Origin: CAVTHW01 sp963734625
Lineage (GTDB): Bacteria; Acidobacteriota; Terriglobia; Bryobacterales; Bryobacteraceae
Assembly (NCBI GenBank): GCA_963734625.1
Contig: CAVTHW010000003.1
Span: 796,345 to 860,344, forward strand
Direction of reading: 5' to 3'
DNA length: 64,000 nt
Shown one piece after another: positions 28,285 through 37,324 of this stretch. How positions within the stretch are numbered: position 1 is the first letter of the stretch; each line of letters begins with the position of its first letter. The translations under genes and the position numbers were made by a program. The notes beneath the pieces are model-generated. The model saw only the letters and a program-made list of their open reading frames with translations. It did no database searches and was not told where the DNA came from.

Positions 28285-29571
28285 TCACAATTTAACCACC
28301 TGGTGCTTCTTGACCCATTCCGGGTCGATGTCGACCCCGAATCCCGGACCGGTAGGAACCTTGATCTTCCCGTTAACTACCTGCAAGGGGGATGTCTTGC
28401 ATTCGAACCGTACGTTCGTTTGCAGCCCTTTGAATTCGTGATGGGCGCCGGCGTTCGGGACAGCGGACACGAACTGAATGTTGTAGAGGTATCCCAGCCC
28501 CCCGCCGGACATGTGCGGGACAATGCTCTTTCCAAACGCCGCCGCCATGCGCGCAACCTTCATCGAGCGGATCAATCCCCCGAAGTAGTAGTTGTCGGGC
28601 TGCACAATTTCGATGCCATCGTTGGCTATAAGCCAGCGAAACCCATAAAAACTGTTATCCTGCTCGCCATTGGCAATCGGCAGGGTGAGCACGTCGGCGA
28701 CCTGTTTGATCTCTTCGATGTGGTCGAACATCACGGGCTCTTCGAAGTATCTGTACTTATACTCTTCCAGCAGCCTGCCGACGCGGATGGCTTCCGGCAC
28801 CGAATAGAAACTGTTCGAGTCGGCATAAAGCGCCATGTCGTCGCCAAACGTCTTGCGGACGAGCGGAATCATCTTCTCAGTCCTGCCGGGAGGGCCGGCG
28901 GCATACATGTCCCTGGTCATAAACATGAGCCCTCCGACCTTAATCTTGAGCGCGTGCGCGTCCGGATACTCGGCGACGGCCTTCTTGATGAGCTCGATCG
29001 ATTCCTCTACCGGCCTCTCGCGCCATTCCGTGGCTACGTACACGCCAACTTCGGGATTGTGGATTTCTCCGATCAACTGGCCCACCGGCTTCTGGGCGAT
29101 GCGGCCCAGCATGTCGAGAATGGCAAACTCGATCGTGGCCAGGGGCAGGCCGAGCGCCATGCCGTTATATCGGAAGTTGAAGTTGTAGATGTAGACCTTC
29201 TCCAGGATCAGATCCAGCTCGCGTGCGTCCTTTCCGAGGAAGAAAGGCTGCAGGTTTTGGATAAAAATGGGAAACAGCGTGGTCATGCCGCTGTGACCGA
29301 CGGAGATGCCTTCGGCTCCGTCACGAGAACGCACCCTGCACAGGAAACTGTTGTTCAGGCGAAGCAATTCGAGCGTTTCGATGATCACCGGTACGGCAAA
29401 CAACTGCTTCTTCAGCACCGGTTGTTTCAGTATGTCGTCGAGTCTGCCATAGCGGGAATTCAGCGGCGCGGACTCTGAGATTACCGGGCGGCCGGGAGAC
29501 GAGGATAACGGCAAGGAGGCTAGGCCTCCGCCAACGGCGGTTGAGACGAATCTACGACGACTGGCTTTCAT
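28285..29571 (-). CDS. Enolase-superfamily sugar-acid dehydratase/racemase (MR/MLE type)
   Basis: 428-residue member of the mandelate racemase/muconate lactonising branch. Tat-type leader KASRRRFVSTAVGGG. Barrel residues: Lys209/Lys211 (LKIKVGG), metal ligands Asp251 (YADSNSF), Glu277 (YFEEPV) and Glu303 (ANGEQD), and His353 (VPHMSGGG) as the general base/acid. Such enzymes usually dehydrate aldonic or uronic acids. A secreted version is unusual for the family, most members of which are cytoplasmic. It follows the lipocalin gene by 59 bases and may be the tail of the glycan operon. Confidence 0.85.
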   Translation of the reverse strand: MKASRRRFVSTAVGGGLASLPLSSSPGRPVISESAPLNSRYGRLDDILKQPVLKKQLFAVPVIIETLELLRLNNSFLCRVRSRDGAEGISVGHSGMTTLFPIFIQNLQPFFLGKDARELDLILEKVYIYNFNFRYNGMALGLPLATIEFAILDMLGRIAQKPVGQLIGEIHNPEVGVYVATEWRERPVEESIELIKKAVAEYPDAHALKIKVGGLMFMTRDMYAAGPPGRTEKMIPLVRKTFGDDMALYADSNSFYSVPEAIRVGRLLEEYKYRYFEEPVMFDHIEEIKQVADVLTLPIANGEQDNSFYGFRWLIANDGIEIVQPDNYYFGGLIRSMKVARMAAAFGKSIVPHMSGGGLGYLYNIQFVSAVPNAGAHHEFKGLQTNVRFECKTSPLQVVNGKIKVPTGPGFGVDIDPEWVKKHQVVKL

Positions 29572-29630
29572 GGATTCCCGCTCCCGGTCTCAGTGGAATT
29601 ATACCCCTGACTGCCCCTAAAGCGTACGCG

Positions 29631-30152
29631 TCAGCCCCGGGATGTCTTTAGGAGCCGGCTGACATCGTAGCCGCGACTTTTGGCGAGGTCCACGATCCGG
29701 CTGTATAGGTCTTCGTCCATGCTCGGTTCGCGGCTGAGAATCCAAAGGTAGTCGCGGCCGGGGCCGCCCACCAGTGCCCAGCGATAGTCCGGGTCAAGGC
29801 CAATAATCCAGTAATCCCCGGAGAAGGGCCAAAAGAACGAGACCTTCAACTTAGTGTTGGGGCCCTCTTTGCTCGCTGTCCGAGCGGTGCCCCGGGCAGA
29901 CTTGGTGCGCCCGTCGACCGCCCGGCACTCGTTGAGCACCGCGATCTTGCCATCGGGGCGCAGAGTGTAGGTGGCAGAGACATCACCCGCGCAGTCACGC
30001 TGGAAACGGTTGGGAAGTCGGGCGATTTCATGCCACCTGCCGGCATAGCGCTTCAGATCAACCGCGGGAACTACTTCCTGCGCGGCCGGGCTCACTACGG
30101 CGAATAGAATCATCATGGCGGGTAGCATCGAACTCATATTGTATAGATGCAC
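29631..30152 (-). CDS. Bacterial lipocalin (Blc-like)
   Basis: 173-residue secreted or outer-membrane lipid-binding beta-barrel. The GxW motif is at YAGRWHEIARLPNRFQ, and the end strand motifs are FFWPFSGDYWIIGLDPDYRW and YLWILSREP. Signal peptide SSMLPAMMILFAVVSPAAQ; in-frame ATG at 30137 (MSSMLPA) is a likely alternative start. Its job is probably membrane-lipid repair or hydrophobic ligand carriage. No lipobox Cys is seen. Confidence 0.88.
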   Translation of the reverse strand: MHLYNMSSMLPAMMILFAVVSPAAQEVVPAVDLKRYAGRWHEIARLPNRFQRDCAGDVSATYTLRPDGKIAVLNECRAVDGRTKSARGTARTASKEGPNTKLKVSFFWPFSGDYWIIGLDPDYRWALVGGPGRDYLWILSREPSMDEDLYSRIVDLAKSRGYDVSRLLKTSRG

Positions 30153-30210
30153 TGCGAGGCGTACGGATACAGGCCCTTAGGACCTGGTAATTCGAGATGG
30201 CGCCGCCGCC

Positions 30211-31572
30211 TCAGTAACGCACGGCGAGCACATCGTCCATGTCCGTCCGCAAGCCGACTGGCATGGTGACGAGGGTTCGCCCGGCAGCGTGTTCGATTCG
30301 GGCAGGCTCGCCGGTGCGGAGCAGGGTGGCCGACTTCGGCTCTGGGCGCCGGAGGATGGTTGCCCGGCGTTGGTAGCCTAACAGGTGCACGTACCAGGTG
30401 TCGCCCTTCATCGTGACCGGTGCGTCGCACTGCTGGGAATCCGAGATGGGAACGGCGCCGTCGAGTGACTCACCGCTGTGCCGCATCCAGCCGGCCAGAT
30501 CGCCGCAGATGCGGTAATAGTCGGGCGGCAGGGTCCCATCCGAGCGCGGTCCGAAATCGGCCAGGTAGTTGCCGGCCCAGGCGCGATTGCGAACCAGCCG
30601 CTCCACGACATAGGCGGCGCTCCTGCAAGCGGCCCCGGTATAAGCCCAAGAGCCGCAGACCGCCTCGCACTGCTCCCAGGCGCCATCGGGCCGCTTCTCC
30701 GGACTGCGGTTCTCGAACTCGGTTGAGAAATCGCCGAGGGTGGGCCGCTCGGCCCAAAGCCGGTAGCGATCGTTCGTCACCAGGCCGGGCTGGAGTTGGC
30801 GCACCCAGGCGTCGGTTTCGGGTCCATGGATATTCGTCCCGACCGGCCAATCGTAACCGTCCCACCAGAGCAGATCGATCTTGCCGTAATTGGTTAGAAG
30901 CTCGCCCACCTGCCCTCGCACGTAGGCGTAAAGGAGTTCAAAGTACTTCTGGAGCTCGTCGCGCGATGCGTCGGCGTAGCGCGGCGTGCCCAGATTGCGC
31001 TCCGGCCTCCGATAGCGGAAGTCGGTTTTCCGCAGCGGGTAGCCAAGGTACGGCCAGCCCGGAGGGTTGAACAGCCAGTTCTCGGGCGAGTAGTAGAGCC
31101 CGACCTTCAACCCGTGGCGGCGGCAGGCCTCGACGAACGGCCGCACCAGATCGCGTCCGCCCATGTACTCTTTGGTGCTGAAGCTTCCGTAAGCGCTGGG
31201 CCAGAGCGCGTAGCCATCATGGTGCCGGGTGGTCATGGCCGCGTAGCGAAAGCCGGCCTTGGCCGCGGCCGCCAGCCAGAGATCCGGGTCGTAGGACTTC
31301 GGATTGAACACATCCGCCTGGGCGATGTAGTTCTCGACCGGCCAGGCGCCGTGGCTGCCTCCCACGTCGCCGTAGAATCCCCAACCGAGTTCCACCTCGC
31401 GCACCGTACAAATGCCCCAATGGAGGAACAGGCCGAAGCCGGCAGCGGTGAACCAGGAATTCGCCGCGTCTTTGCGAGCGCCGCTGAAACGTTCCATTGC
31501 CTCGGTTTCCCGAGGGGGTTGGGCCGCCAGCGGGAGTGCGGCAGCCGTAGTGAGAAAGTGTCTTCGTGTCAT
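30211..31572 (-). CDS. Alpha-L-fucosidase-like enzyme, GH29
   Basis: 453-residue secreted glycosidase with a Tat-like leader MTRRHFLTTAAALPLAA. GH29 barrel blocks: AAGFGLFLHWGICTVRE, MTTRHHDGYALWPSAYGSFS, GLKVGLYYSPENW, nucleophile Asp238 in IDLLWWDGYDWPV. Start 31572 is chosen: it begins the leader and lies one base after the TGA of the UroD-like gene (TGAcATG). It likely removes alpha-linked fucose or a related residue from a glycan. Confidence 0.88.
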   Translation of the reverse strand: MTRRHFLTTAAALPLAAQPPRETEAMERFSGARKDAANSWFTAAGFGLFLHWGICTVREVELGWGFYGDVGGSHGAWPVENYIAQADVFNPKSYDPDLWLAAAAKAGFRYAAMTTRHHDGYALWPSAYGSFSTKEYMGGRDLVRPFVEACRRHGLKVGLYYSPENWLFNPPGWPYLGYPLRKTDFRYRRPERNLGTPRYADASRDELQKYFELLYAYVRGQVGELLTNYGKIDLLWWDGYDWPVGTNIHGPETDAWVRQLQPGLVTNDRYRLWAERPTLGDFSTEFENRSPEKRPDGAWEQCEAVCGSWAYTGAACRSAAYVVERLVRNRAWAGNYLADFGPRSDGTLPPDYYRICGDLAGWMRHSGESLDGAVPISDSQQCDAPVTMKGDTWYVHLLGYQRRATILRRPEPKSATLLRTGEPARIEHAAGRTLVTMPVGLRTDMDDVLAVRY

Positions 31573-31573
31573 G

Positions 31574-32599
31574 TCACTCAAACTCGGAGATAACCTCACG
31601 GATGGCGATGACGTGTTCCGGTTTGCCGTCGTATGCGACAATCCCGCACCCGAGCAGGAACCCCGGGTGATCATGATACTCCTGCAGGATCCGCCGCGTC
31701 TCGCGACGGATCTCAGAGACAGGCCCCTGGTTCACCAGCAGTGCATCCACATTCGCGCGTATGGGCACTCCGGCGGCAAGGGCCTGATCACACCACTTTC
31801 TCAGATTGGCGGGCGCGTCCGACAGGAACTGCGTGGCGCCGGTGGCGATGAAGTCGTCGATCACGGACGTCGTGTTTCCGCCGATGATCAGCGGAAGAAA
31901 GCGCCCGCCCGCGGCCTTCCACTCGGGCATCACGTAGTCGCGATAGACCGGAGTCACAAGCTGCCTCACGACGCGCGGTGAAGCCAGCGTCGGAGTGGCG
32001 CGCGAGTCGAAAGTGATCGGCTCCACGCCACGCCGCAGGAATGCCTTGCCGAACTCCACCGTCACGCGCCCGCAGAACTCAAGGAGCCGGCGCGCGGCAT
32101 CCGGGTCTTCGACGGTGAGTATGATGAAGCCCTCCGCGCCGAGGAGTGTCGCGGCCATCGAGTACGGTCCTGTAACCGCTCCGCGCACGATCATCTCGCT
32201 GCCGAGTTCGCGCTGCAGCAGCCCGGCTACTTCCAGGAACAGGGGCATGCGGCCGTCGCGCTCGGGATCCGGGACGTCGAGTCTCTCGATGCCGGCCGGG
32301 CTGTCGATCAGGGGCTCCACGATGGCGGGCACATCGTTGGAGTCGTCGAAATAGACGACCTTGCAGCCTAGCGCCTCGGCCTCGACGTTGTAGACATCGA
32401 TCCCCACGACCAGCATGTCGGGATCGTAGACCTCCAACTCGCGCTTCAATCCCCGGTAGAGGGATTCGGCATCCCGGCAGATCTCGGACGGCGACTTGCC
32501 CACCAGTGCGCCCTTGTGCTCGTAGATCGCCGGAACGAATGGGATGCGGTCTGCCTTCCGCATTCCATAGACCGCTTCCACGCGCTGCCGTTTAGTCAA
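31574..32599 (-). CDS. Uroporphyrinogen-decarboxylase-like (URO-D fold) protein
   Basis: 341 residues with the URO-D/MtaA methyltransferase barrel: TKRQRVEAVYGMRKADRIPF, AVTGPYSMAATLLGA, and a C-terminal DAPANLRKWCDQALAAGVPI. TTG at 32599 is the start: it overlaps the preceding TGA as TTGA and has GGGGGG seven bases upstream. In corrinoid methyltransferases of this fold a His-x-Cys-Gly motif binds zinc; here the place reads LIIGGNTT, without His or Cys. So it is neither true HemE nor an obvious methyltransferase. Such proteins often occur with sugar-catabolic genes; function unknown. Confidence 0.75.
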   Translation of the reverse strand: MTKRQRVEAVYGMRKADRIPFVPAIYEHKGALVGKSPSEICRDAESLYRGLKRELEVYDPDMLVVGIDVYNVEAEALGCKVVYFDDSNDVPAIVEPLIDSPAGIERLDVPDPERDGRMPLFLEVAGLLQRELGSEMIVRGAVTGPYSMAATLLGAEGFIILTVEDPDAARRLLEFCGRVTVEFGKAFLRRGVEPITFDSRATPTLASPRVVRQLVTPVYRDYVMPEWKAAGGRFLPLIIGGNTTSVIDDFIATGATQFLSDAPANLRKWCDQALAAGVPIRANVDALLVNQGPVSEIRRETRRILQEYHDHPGFLLGCGIVAYDGKPEHVIAIREVISEFE

Positions 32600-33453
32600 C
32601 GTAGTACCCCCCGGGCCTTCAGAAACGCGAAGATCTGCTCGTTCAGCCCGACCCACGCTGCCTGAGAGAAGCCGTGGCCGGCCTTGGGAACGCTGATCAA
32701 TTCGACATCCGCCCCCGCCGCTTTCAAGACCTTGGTCAACTTGACGGCCTGCTCGTAGGGCGCGGTGGTGTCCGCCTCGCCATGCAATGTAAGGATCGGC
32801 GGGACGTTCTTGCGAACATACGTCACCGGCGAGACGCGGCGGGCTAGTTCCATGCGGCTCGGCTGCTCCGGCACCCACTGCACAGCCCAATCCTGCCGGT
32901 GCGGCCCGTCCAAAACATCGGTCACATCCGGGATCCCGTAGCAATTGATGACAGCGGCGACCTTGGGGACAGGCCCCAGTTTTGCCGACTTCGGGGCCAT
33001 GCCGGCAATCAGCGCGAGATGTCCGCCGGCGGACGCGCCGGTCACGACGATCCTCTTGGGGTCCACGTTGTACCGGCCAGCGTTCTTCCGGAACCACTCG
33101 ATGGCCATCAGCGTGTCGGTCACGGCGCCAGGGGCGGTAGCAACCTTGGCTGTCCGGTATTCGACGTTCGCCACGACGAATCCGCGCTCCAGGTAGGGCA
33201 AGCACAGCGTGCGGATAGCCGATTCCTTATTGCTCTGGATCCAGCCGCCGCCGTGCAGGACGACGACACCAGGGCGCTTTCCCTTGAAGCTTTCCTTGGG
33301 GTGCGCTATGTCCAGGACGGTGTCTTTGTACTTGTCGTAGGGGATGTTCGTCTCGGCTTTGGCCCAATCCGGATAGGTCTGCTGAGGCGGCGGGCCCGGC
33401 TGCGTCAGACACGAGACCGCAACCAGTGCAAGGAATATGGCCAACTTTCGCAT
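32596..33453 (-). CDS. Secreted alpha/beta-hydrolase esterase (BD-FAE-like)
   Basis: 285-residue esterase, signal peptide or lipoprotein leader (FLALVAVSC). Hydrolase core: oxyanion loop VVLHGGGWIQSN, nucleophile Ser141 in TGASAGGHLAL, acid in HGEADTTAPYEQA and histidine in KAGHGFSQ. The pattern resembles carbohydrate-ester deacylases. The preceding gene ends five bases upstream, and the TGA here overlaps the TTG of the UroD-like gene by two bases, so all are one operon. Confidence 0.85.
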   Translation of the reverse strand: MRKLAIFLALVAVSCLTQPGPPPQQTYPDWAKAETNIPYDKYKDTVLDIAHPKESFKGKRPGVVVLHGGGWIQSNKESAIRTLCLPYLERGFVVANVEYRTAKVATAPGAVTDTLMAIEWFRKNAGRYNVDPKRIVVTGASAGGHLALIAGMAPKSAKLGPVPKVAAVINCYGIPDVTDVLDGPHRQDWAVQWVPEQPSRMELARRVSPVTYVRKNVPPILTLHGEADTTAPYEQAVKLTKVLKAAGADVELISVPKAGHGFSQAAWVGLNEQIFAFLKARGVLR

Positions 33454-33457
33454 AGTT

Positions 33458-34432
33458 CTATTTCAGGAGGGGGAGGATGACTTTGTCCAGGGTGGCGTCG
33501 TCGTAGCGGCGGATCTCGACGTTGCGGTGCAAGCTCCACGTCTCGACGTGCTCAAGCGTCTGGCCGGGCTGGAGTTTGGTCATGGGCCCGAGCGTTTCCA
33601 GTTCCAGCATCTCCGCGTTGGTGAAGGTCTCGTAGGACGCGCCAAAGTCCGGATAGGTCTTGGCGGGGTCCGCGGCGTAGCGCTTCAGGAACAGCTCGCC
33701 GTGGAGATGGTAAGCCCCCCAGGTGTCCTGGTTGAAGAGCCCGATCTTCATCGGACTGGCGTTCTTCGGATCCTGCCGCAAGGCGATGTACTTCCTGGTG
33801 AAAACCCAGCGCGGATCGCCCAGGTTGGTGAAAGCCCAAATGATCAGCGGGTTGGTCGGCGCCAGAACTTCGGGGTGAGTTCCCCGGGGAGGCAGCCCGG
33901 TAATGCCCACGCCGCCCGCGGACATCACGGTCAGCGCCCAGGGCGCAAGCTCGACGGCCCAGACGTTCCGGTTAGTGATGCGATGAATCACCTCCACCCC
34001 AGTGCCGGACGCGGCCAGCCGTACCTCGATCTGTTTCTGAAGTCCGACAGCCACCTCCACTGGGGGCGTGGCGATCAGGCGATTGCCGCGCACCTCGAGC
34101 TGGACCGGGAAGTTGTCAACCGCATAAGTGATGGGCGAAACGTTCTCGGCCACCTCGGGCGCCACCCAGAGACGGTGACCGCCCCTGGATTGCCAGTTCG
34201 GCTCCTTGCTCTTCCCCAGGCTCTCCTTGAACTCCTTGAACAGATTCTGTCCGCCGACGAAGCCATAACGGATGATCCGCGGGCCCACATCGGCGGTGAC
34301 GATCAATTCCACGGTGCCGTTGGTTATCCGATAGCAGTTCGGCCAGCCGGCGTAGGTTGTTTTTTCAATTGTCTGAGCCATGGCAGTCGAGGTGAAGAGG
34401 ATAAAAGCGATCGCGGTTTCGAGTTTGCTCAT
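33458..34432 (-). CDS. DUF4380-like secreted galactose-mutarotase-fold protein
   Basis: 324 residues: signal peptide (ETAIAFILFTSTAMAQ), then an aldose-1-epimerase-like all-beta fold: VELIVTADVGPRIIRYGFVG, GGHRLWVAPEV, LAPWALTVMSAGG, GLFNQDTWGAYHLHGELF. DUF4380 members resemble sugar epimerase folds without proven activity. The ATG at 34432 overlaps the GH116 stop as ATGA. It may bind or remodel the product of the upstream glucosidase. Confidence 0.75.
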   Translation of the reverse strand: MSKLETAIAFILFTSTAMAQTIEKTTYAGWPNCYRITNGTVELIVTADVGPRIIRYGFVGGQNLFKEFKESLGKSKEPNWQSRGGHRLWVAPEVAENVSPITYAVDNFPVQLEVRGNRLIATPPVEVAVGLQKQIEVRLAASGTGVEVIHRITNRNVWAVELAPWALTVMSAGGVGITGLPPRGTHPEVLAPTNPLIIWAFTNLGDPRWVFTRKYIALRQDPKNASPMKIGLFNQDTWGAYHLHGELFLKRYAADPAKTYPDFGASYETFTNAEMLELETLGPMTKLQPGQTLEHVETWSLHRNVEIRRYDDATLDKVILPLLK

Positions 34433-37129
34433 GCGCGCACCTCCACACGAAATTCGTTCCCCTCCGTCAATCTTAGATCGGCGAAGCGGAAGACGGGGCG
34501 CCGCCCGGAGCGCTCCACCTTATGCTCCAGAGGTTTCCCGTTCAACAATGCGGAGGTCTTGAGGCCGGCGCCGTCGATCTCACAGGACCGGCATGGCAAT
34601 TCACCGCCCAGAACGCTGAGCGTTAACGACGCGCCGGCCGCGGTCCGGGAGGAGGAAAAAGTGCCCCAGCCGGTCCCGGTCGACCAGAAGCATCGGAACT
34701 GGCCGCCGCCGAGGCGGGGAACAGCCACCACCGAGGCAGTTCGGCCGTCGTATCGAAAGCCGCTGAGCGGCCAGCAGCACGGACCAGGCGGACATGGCGC
34801 GCGCGTAATGGTGGCCGCACTCGGCCTCGTCCCAGGGGTTGCGCTTTTCGCCGTCGTAACGGGCGCGGGAGTTGCGGACGCATTCCAAGCCTTCGCGGAT
34901 CATGCCGGCGTAAAGCATGTGGGCGGCGGCAGGATACTCCAGGCCGGTCCAGGCCTCGGCGTAGTACGGGAACGGAATGCGCGGGCGCTGGGGCTTGGTG
35001 TAGTCGCAGACGATCAGGGCGCTTTCGTCGTTGAGCGCGTAGGTCCGCTCAACGCACTCATGCGCGACCAGGCTCGGCCGGGAGTTGTAGCGGTGGATGG
35101 ACTCCAGCGCGGTGCGGATGTTCCGGGGATCGAGCAGCGGCCCGAGTCCGGCCACTTCCGCCAGGTACTGGCCGATCAGCTGATCCACCAGGCAGCCCTC
35201 GCCGACCTGGTATTCGGGGTTCTCAGTGTCTTCCGAGCCCATGCTGCTGCGCAGCGAGGCCGCGATGCTGTCGCGCGGATAACCCGCGGACCTTCTGGAT
35301 GTAATACTCGCCGTTGAACAGGTTGGCGTCGATCCACTTACTGCCCCTCTCGAACAGTCGGCGGTACTCGGCGGCCGAGGCTGCGTCACCCACGCCGCGG
35401 GCCATCTCCTCGCCGGCGCGCAGGGCGGCCAGGTAGTAGATGCCGCACTGCGGGATTGGGCCCGTAGAACTCGACGTCGTAGGTGTTGTGCTGGACGCCT
35501 TCCATGACGCCGTCGCGGTCGGCATCCCAGCCGCCGGGGACCCAGGCGAACTCGAGGGCCTTCTTGACGCGCGGCCAGATCTGGCGCAGCCAGGCGTCGT
35601 CGCCGGAGAGAATCCAGTCGAGGTAGGCGTGGATGATCTGGCCCATCTGGCCGTCGGCGGCGGCGAAGCCGGAGCGCTGTTTGCCGTCCGGCAGCAACTG
35701 GCGGAAGTGCATGGCGCCGGCGTCATCCAGGGAGTAGCCGAAGGATGCCTTGCGCAGGGAGCGCGCGAACGTGGGGAAGAGATGAGCCGTCGCGGTCTCG
35801 TAGTTCCAGACGTGGGCGCAGTTGCCGAAGCAGCAGCCGCGCGTGTTGTTCACGCCTTCGAAGCCGTGGAATTCGCCGTCGGCGGTGCGGAAACAGGTGG
35901 TCGTGGCCAGCGTGGAGAGGTTGGCGGAGGCGGCGTCCTTGACCGCGCCGGGCAGGGTGCTTTCGCGCAGGGCGGCGGCGAACTGGCGGGTCTTCGCTCT
36001 CGAGCCGTTCGAGGTTGGCGGCGGCGTACTCGGCCGCCTCCCAGGCGCCGGCGAAGCGCGTGGCGTAGTAGTTCCCGATGATGGTGGCCTCGTCGCCCTT
36101 GGGAGCCGACCAGCCGCACCACTCGGGGGTGCGGTTGGGAAAATGCCAGGCGAGCAGAAAGGTGAAGCTGGCCGAAGCGCCGGGCGCGATGGTGCGCAGA
36201 AGGCACAGCGAGCCCACCTCGTTGCGCGGTCCGGTTTCGGGGTCGAGTTCACCGTCCTTGGAGAAGTCGTCCCAGAAGAGCATGGGAGCGTTCCACCAGC
36301 GGCCCCGCTGCCAGCCGCGCCAGGCGTTCACCTTGCCGCCGCGGGCATCGAGCAGGCACAGGGCCAGAGTGCCGCGCATGGGGTGCTCGGGGGTCAGCCC
36401 CGGGTTGCTCATGAGCAGGCCGGTGAGGGACGGGGTGTCGCGAAATTCGTTGCGACGCTGGTCGGCCCCGGCAGTGCGTGAGCTGGCAATGATGGGGTTC
36501 TGGAGCGACCAGGCGATCGAGACGCGGGCTTCGGCGCGGCCCGGGTTGGCAACGCGGTAGCGGAGCACGGTCACCGGGAGGCCGGAATCGTCGGGCTCGT
36601 GCGGGATGAACGGCGAGAAGGCTTCCAGGGAGACGGTGACGGGCAGGGTGCGGTCGGTGAAGTCGATGCGCGCGAGGGGATACTCGGCGATGAACCTGGC
36701 GGCCGCCAGGCGCGGGAGGCCGGGTACGTTGTCGGCACCGAGACCGGACTCGCCTTCATAAGGCGGAAGGATGCGGGACTCCAAGACGCGCGCGACAGGT
36801 TTAGCCTTGCCGGCTTGCGCCCAGATGGCGGGGAAGGCGTAAGAAGGCCGGTAGCCTTTGTTGGGGCGGTTAAAAATCTCCCAATCGCGGAGCTGGCCGC
36901 GCCCGCCAAGGCTGACGGCGCCCGCGGCGATTCCGCCGAGCGGGAAGGCGATCATGGCGAGTTGACGGCCCTCGAAAACGCGGGGGTAGGCGATATCAGG
37001 CGGCTGCGCCACCGGGGCGGCGGTCTGAGGCGGGGGAGCGGACGAGACTGGCGCCTGCGCGGCGGCGCCAGCGGCGAGTGCAGCGCGCTGGAGAAAAGCT
37101 CTGCGAGGAGTGCCGGGCGGTTTAGTCAT
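34429..37129 (-). pseudogene. GH116 (GBA2-type) glycoside hydrolase, broken by four frameshifts
   Basis: Secreted protein of about 900 residues when frames are joined. Leader TPRRAFLQRAALAAGAAAQ; N-terminal beta domain (FPLGGIAAGAVSLGGRGQLR, DWEIFNRP); then the alpha/alpha barrel. Breaks: near 36000 (LERLESE joins TRQFAAAL), 35450 (NP joins QCGIYYLAAL), 35280 (IQKVRG joins YPRDSIAAS) and 34770 (VLLAA joins LSGFRYDGRT). Catalytic region candidates: NTRGCCFGNCAHVWNYETA, HNTYDVEFYGPNP, and NPWDEAECGHHYARAMSAW. GH116 enzymes are beta-glucosidases or glucosylceramidases. Four breaks in one gene mean either assembly indels or a decaying gene. Stop overlaps the next start. Confidence 0.82.
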
Positions 37130-37324
37130 AGTAAACCAGGATTTCCCATCCTGGCTAGCATCCATTCTACGTCCAACCGCCTCGATTGGAGCCGCTTCTA
37201 TTGTACTTTCCATCCCGAGCGACTCTCCCGTACCAGCACCAGATTCGGACCACTTGAACCAGTCGCTTTACGGCAGGGGCGAGTGCGGTAGCATAAGATT
37301 CTTCGAAGAGGAGGAGATGGTCGC

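Noticed and set aside
28303..29478. 391-residue plus-strand frame opposite the enolase-family gene
   Set aside because: Antisense of a gene with all catalytic residues; no start signals of its own.
32600..33205. Upstream extension of the UroD-like frame to 543 residues
   Set aside because: It overlaps the esterase gene in another frame; the TTG at 32599 with SD and TTGA overlap is the sensible start.
33437..35317. 626-residue plus-strand frame over GH116 and DUF4380-like genes
   Set aside because: Antisense shadow; the minus-strand reading has leader, domains and operon structure.
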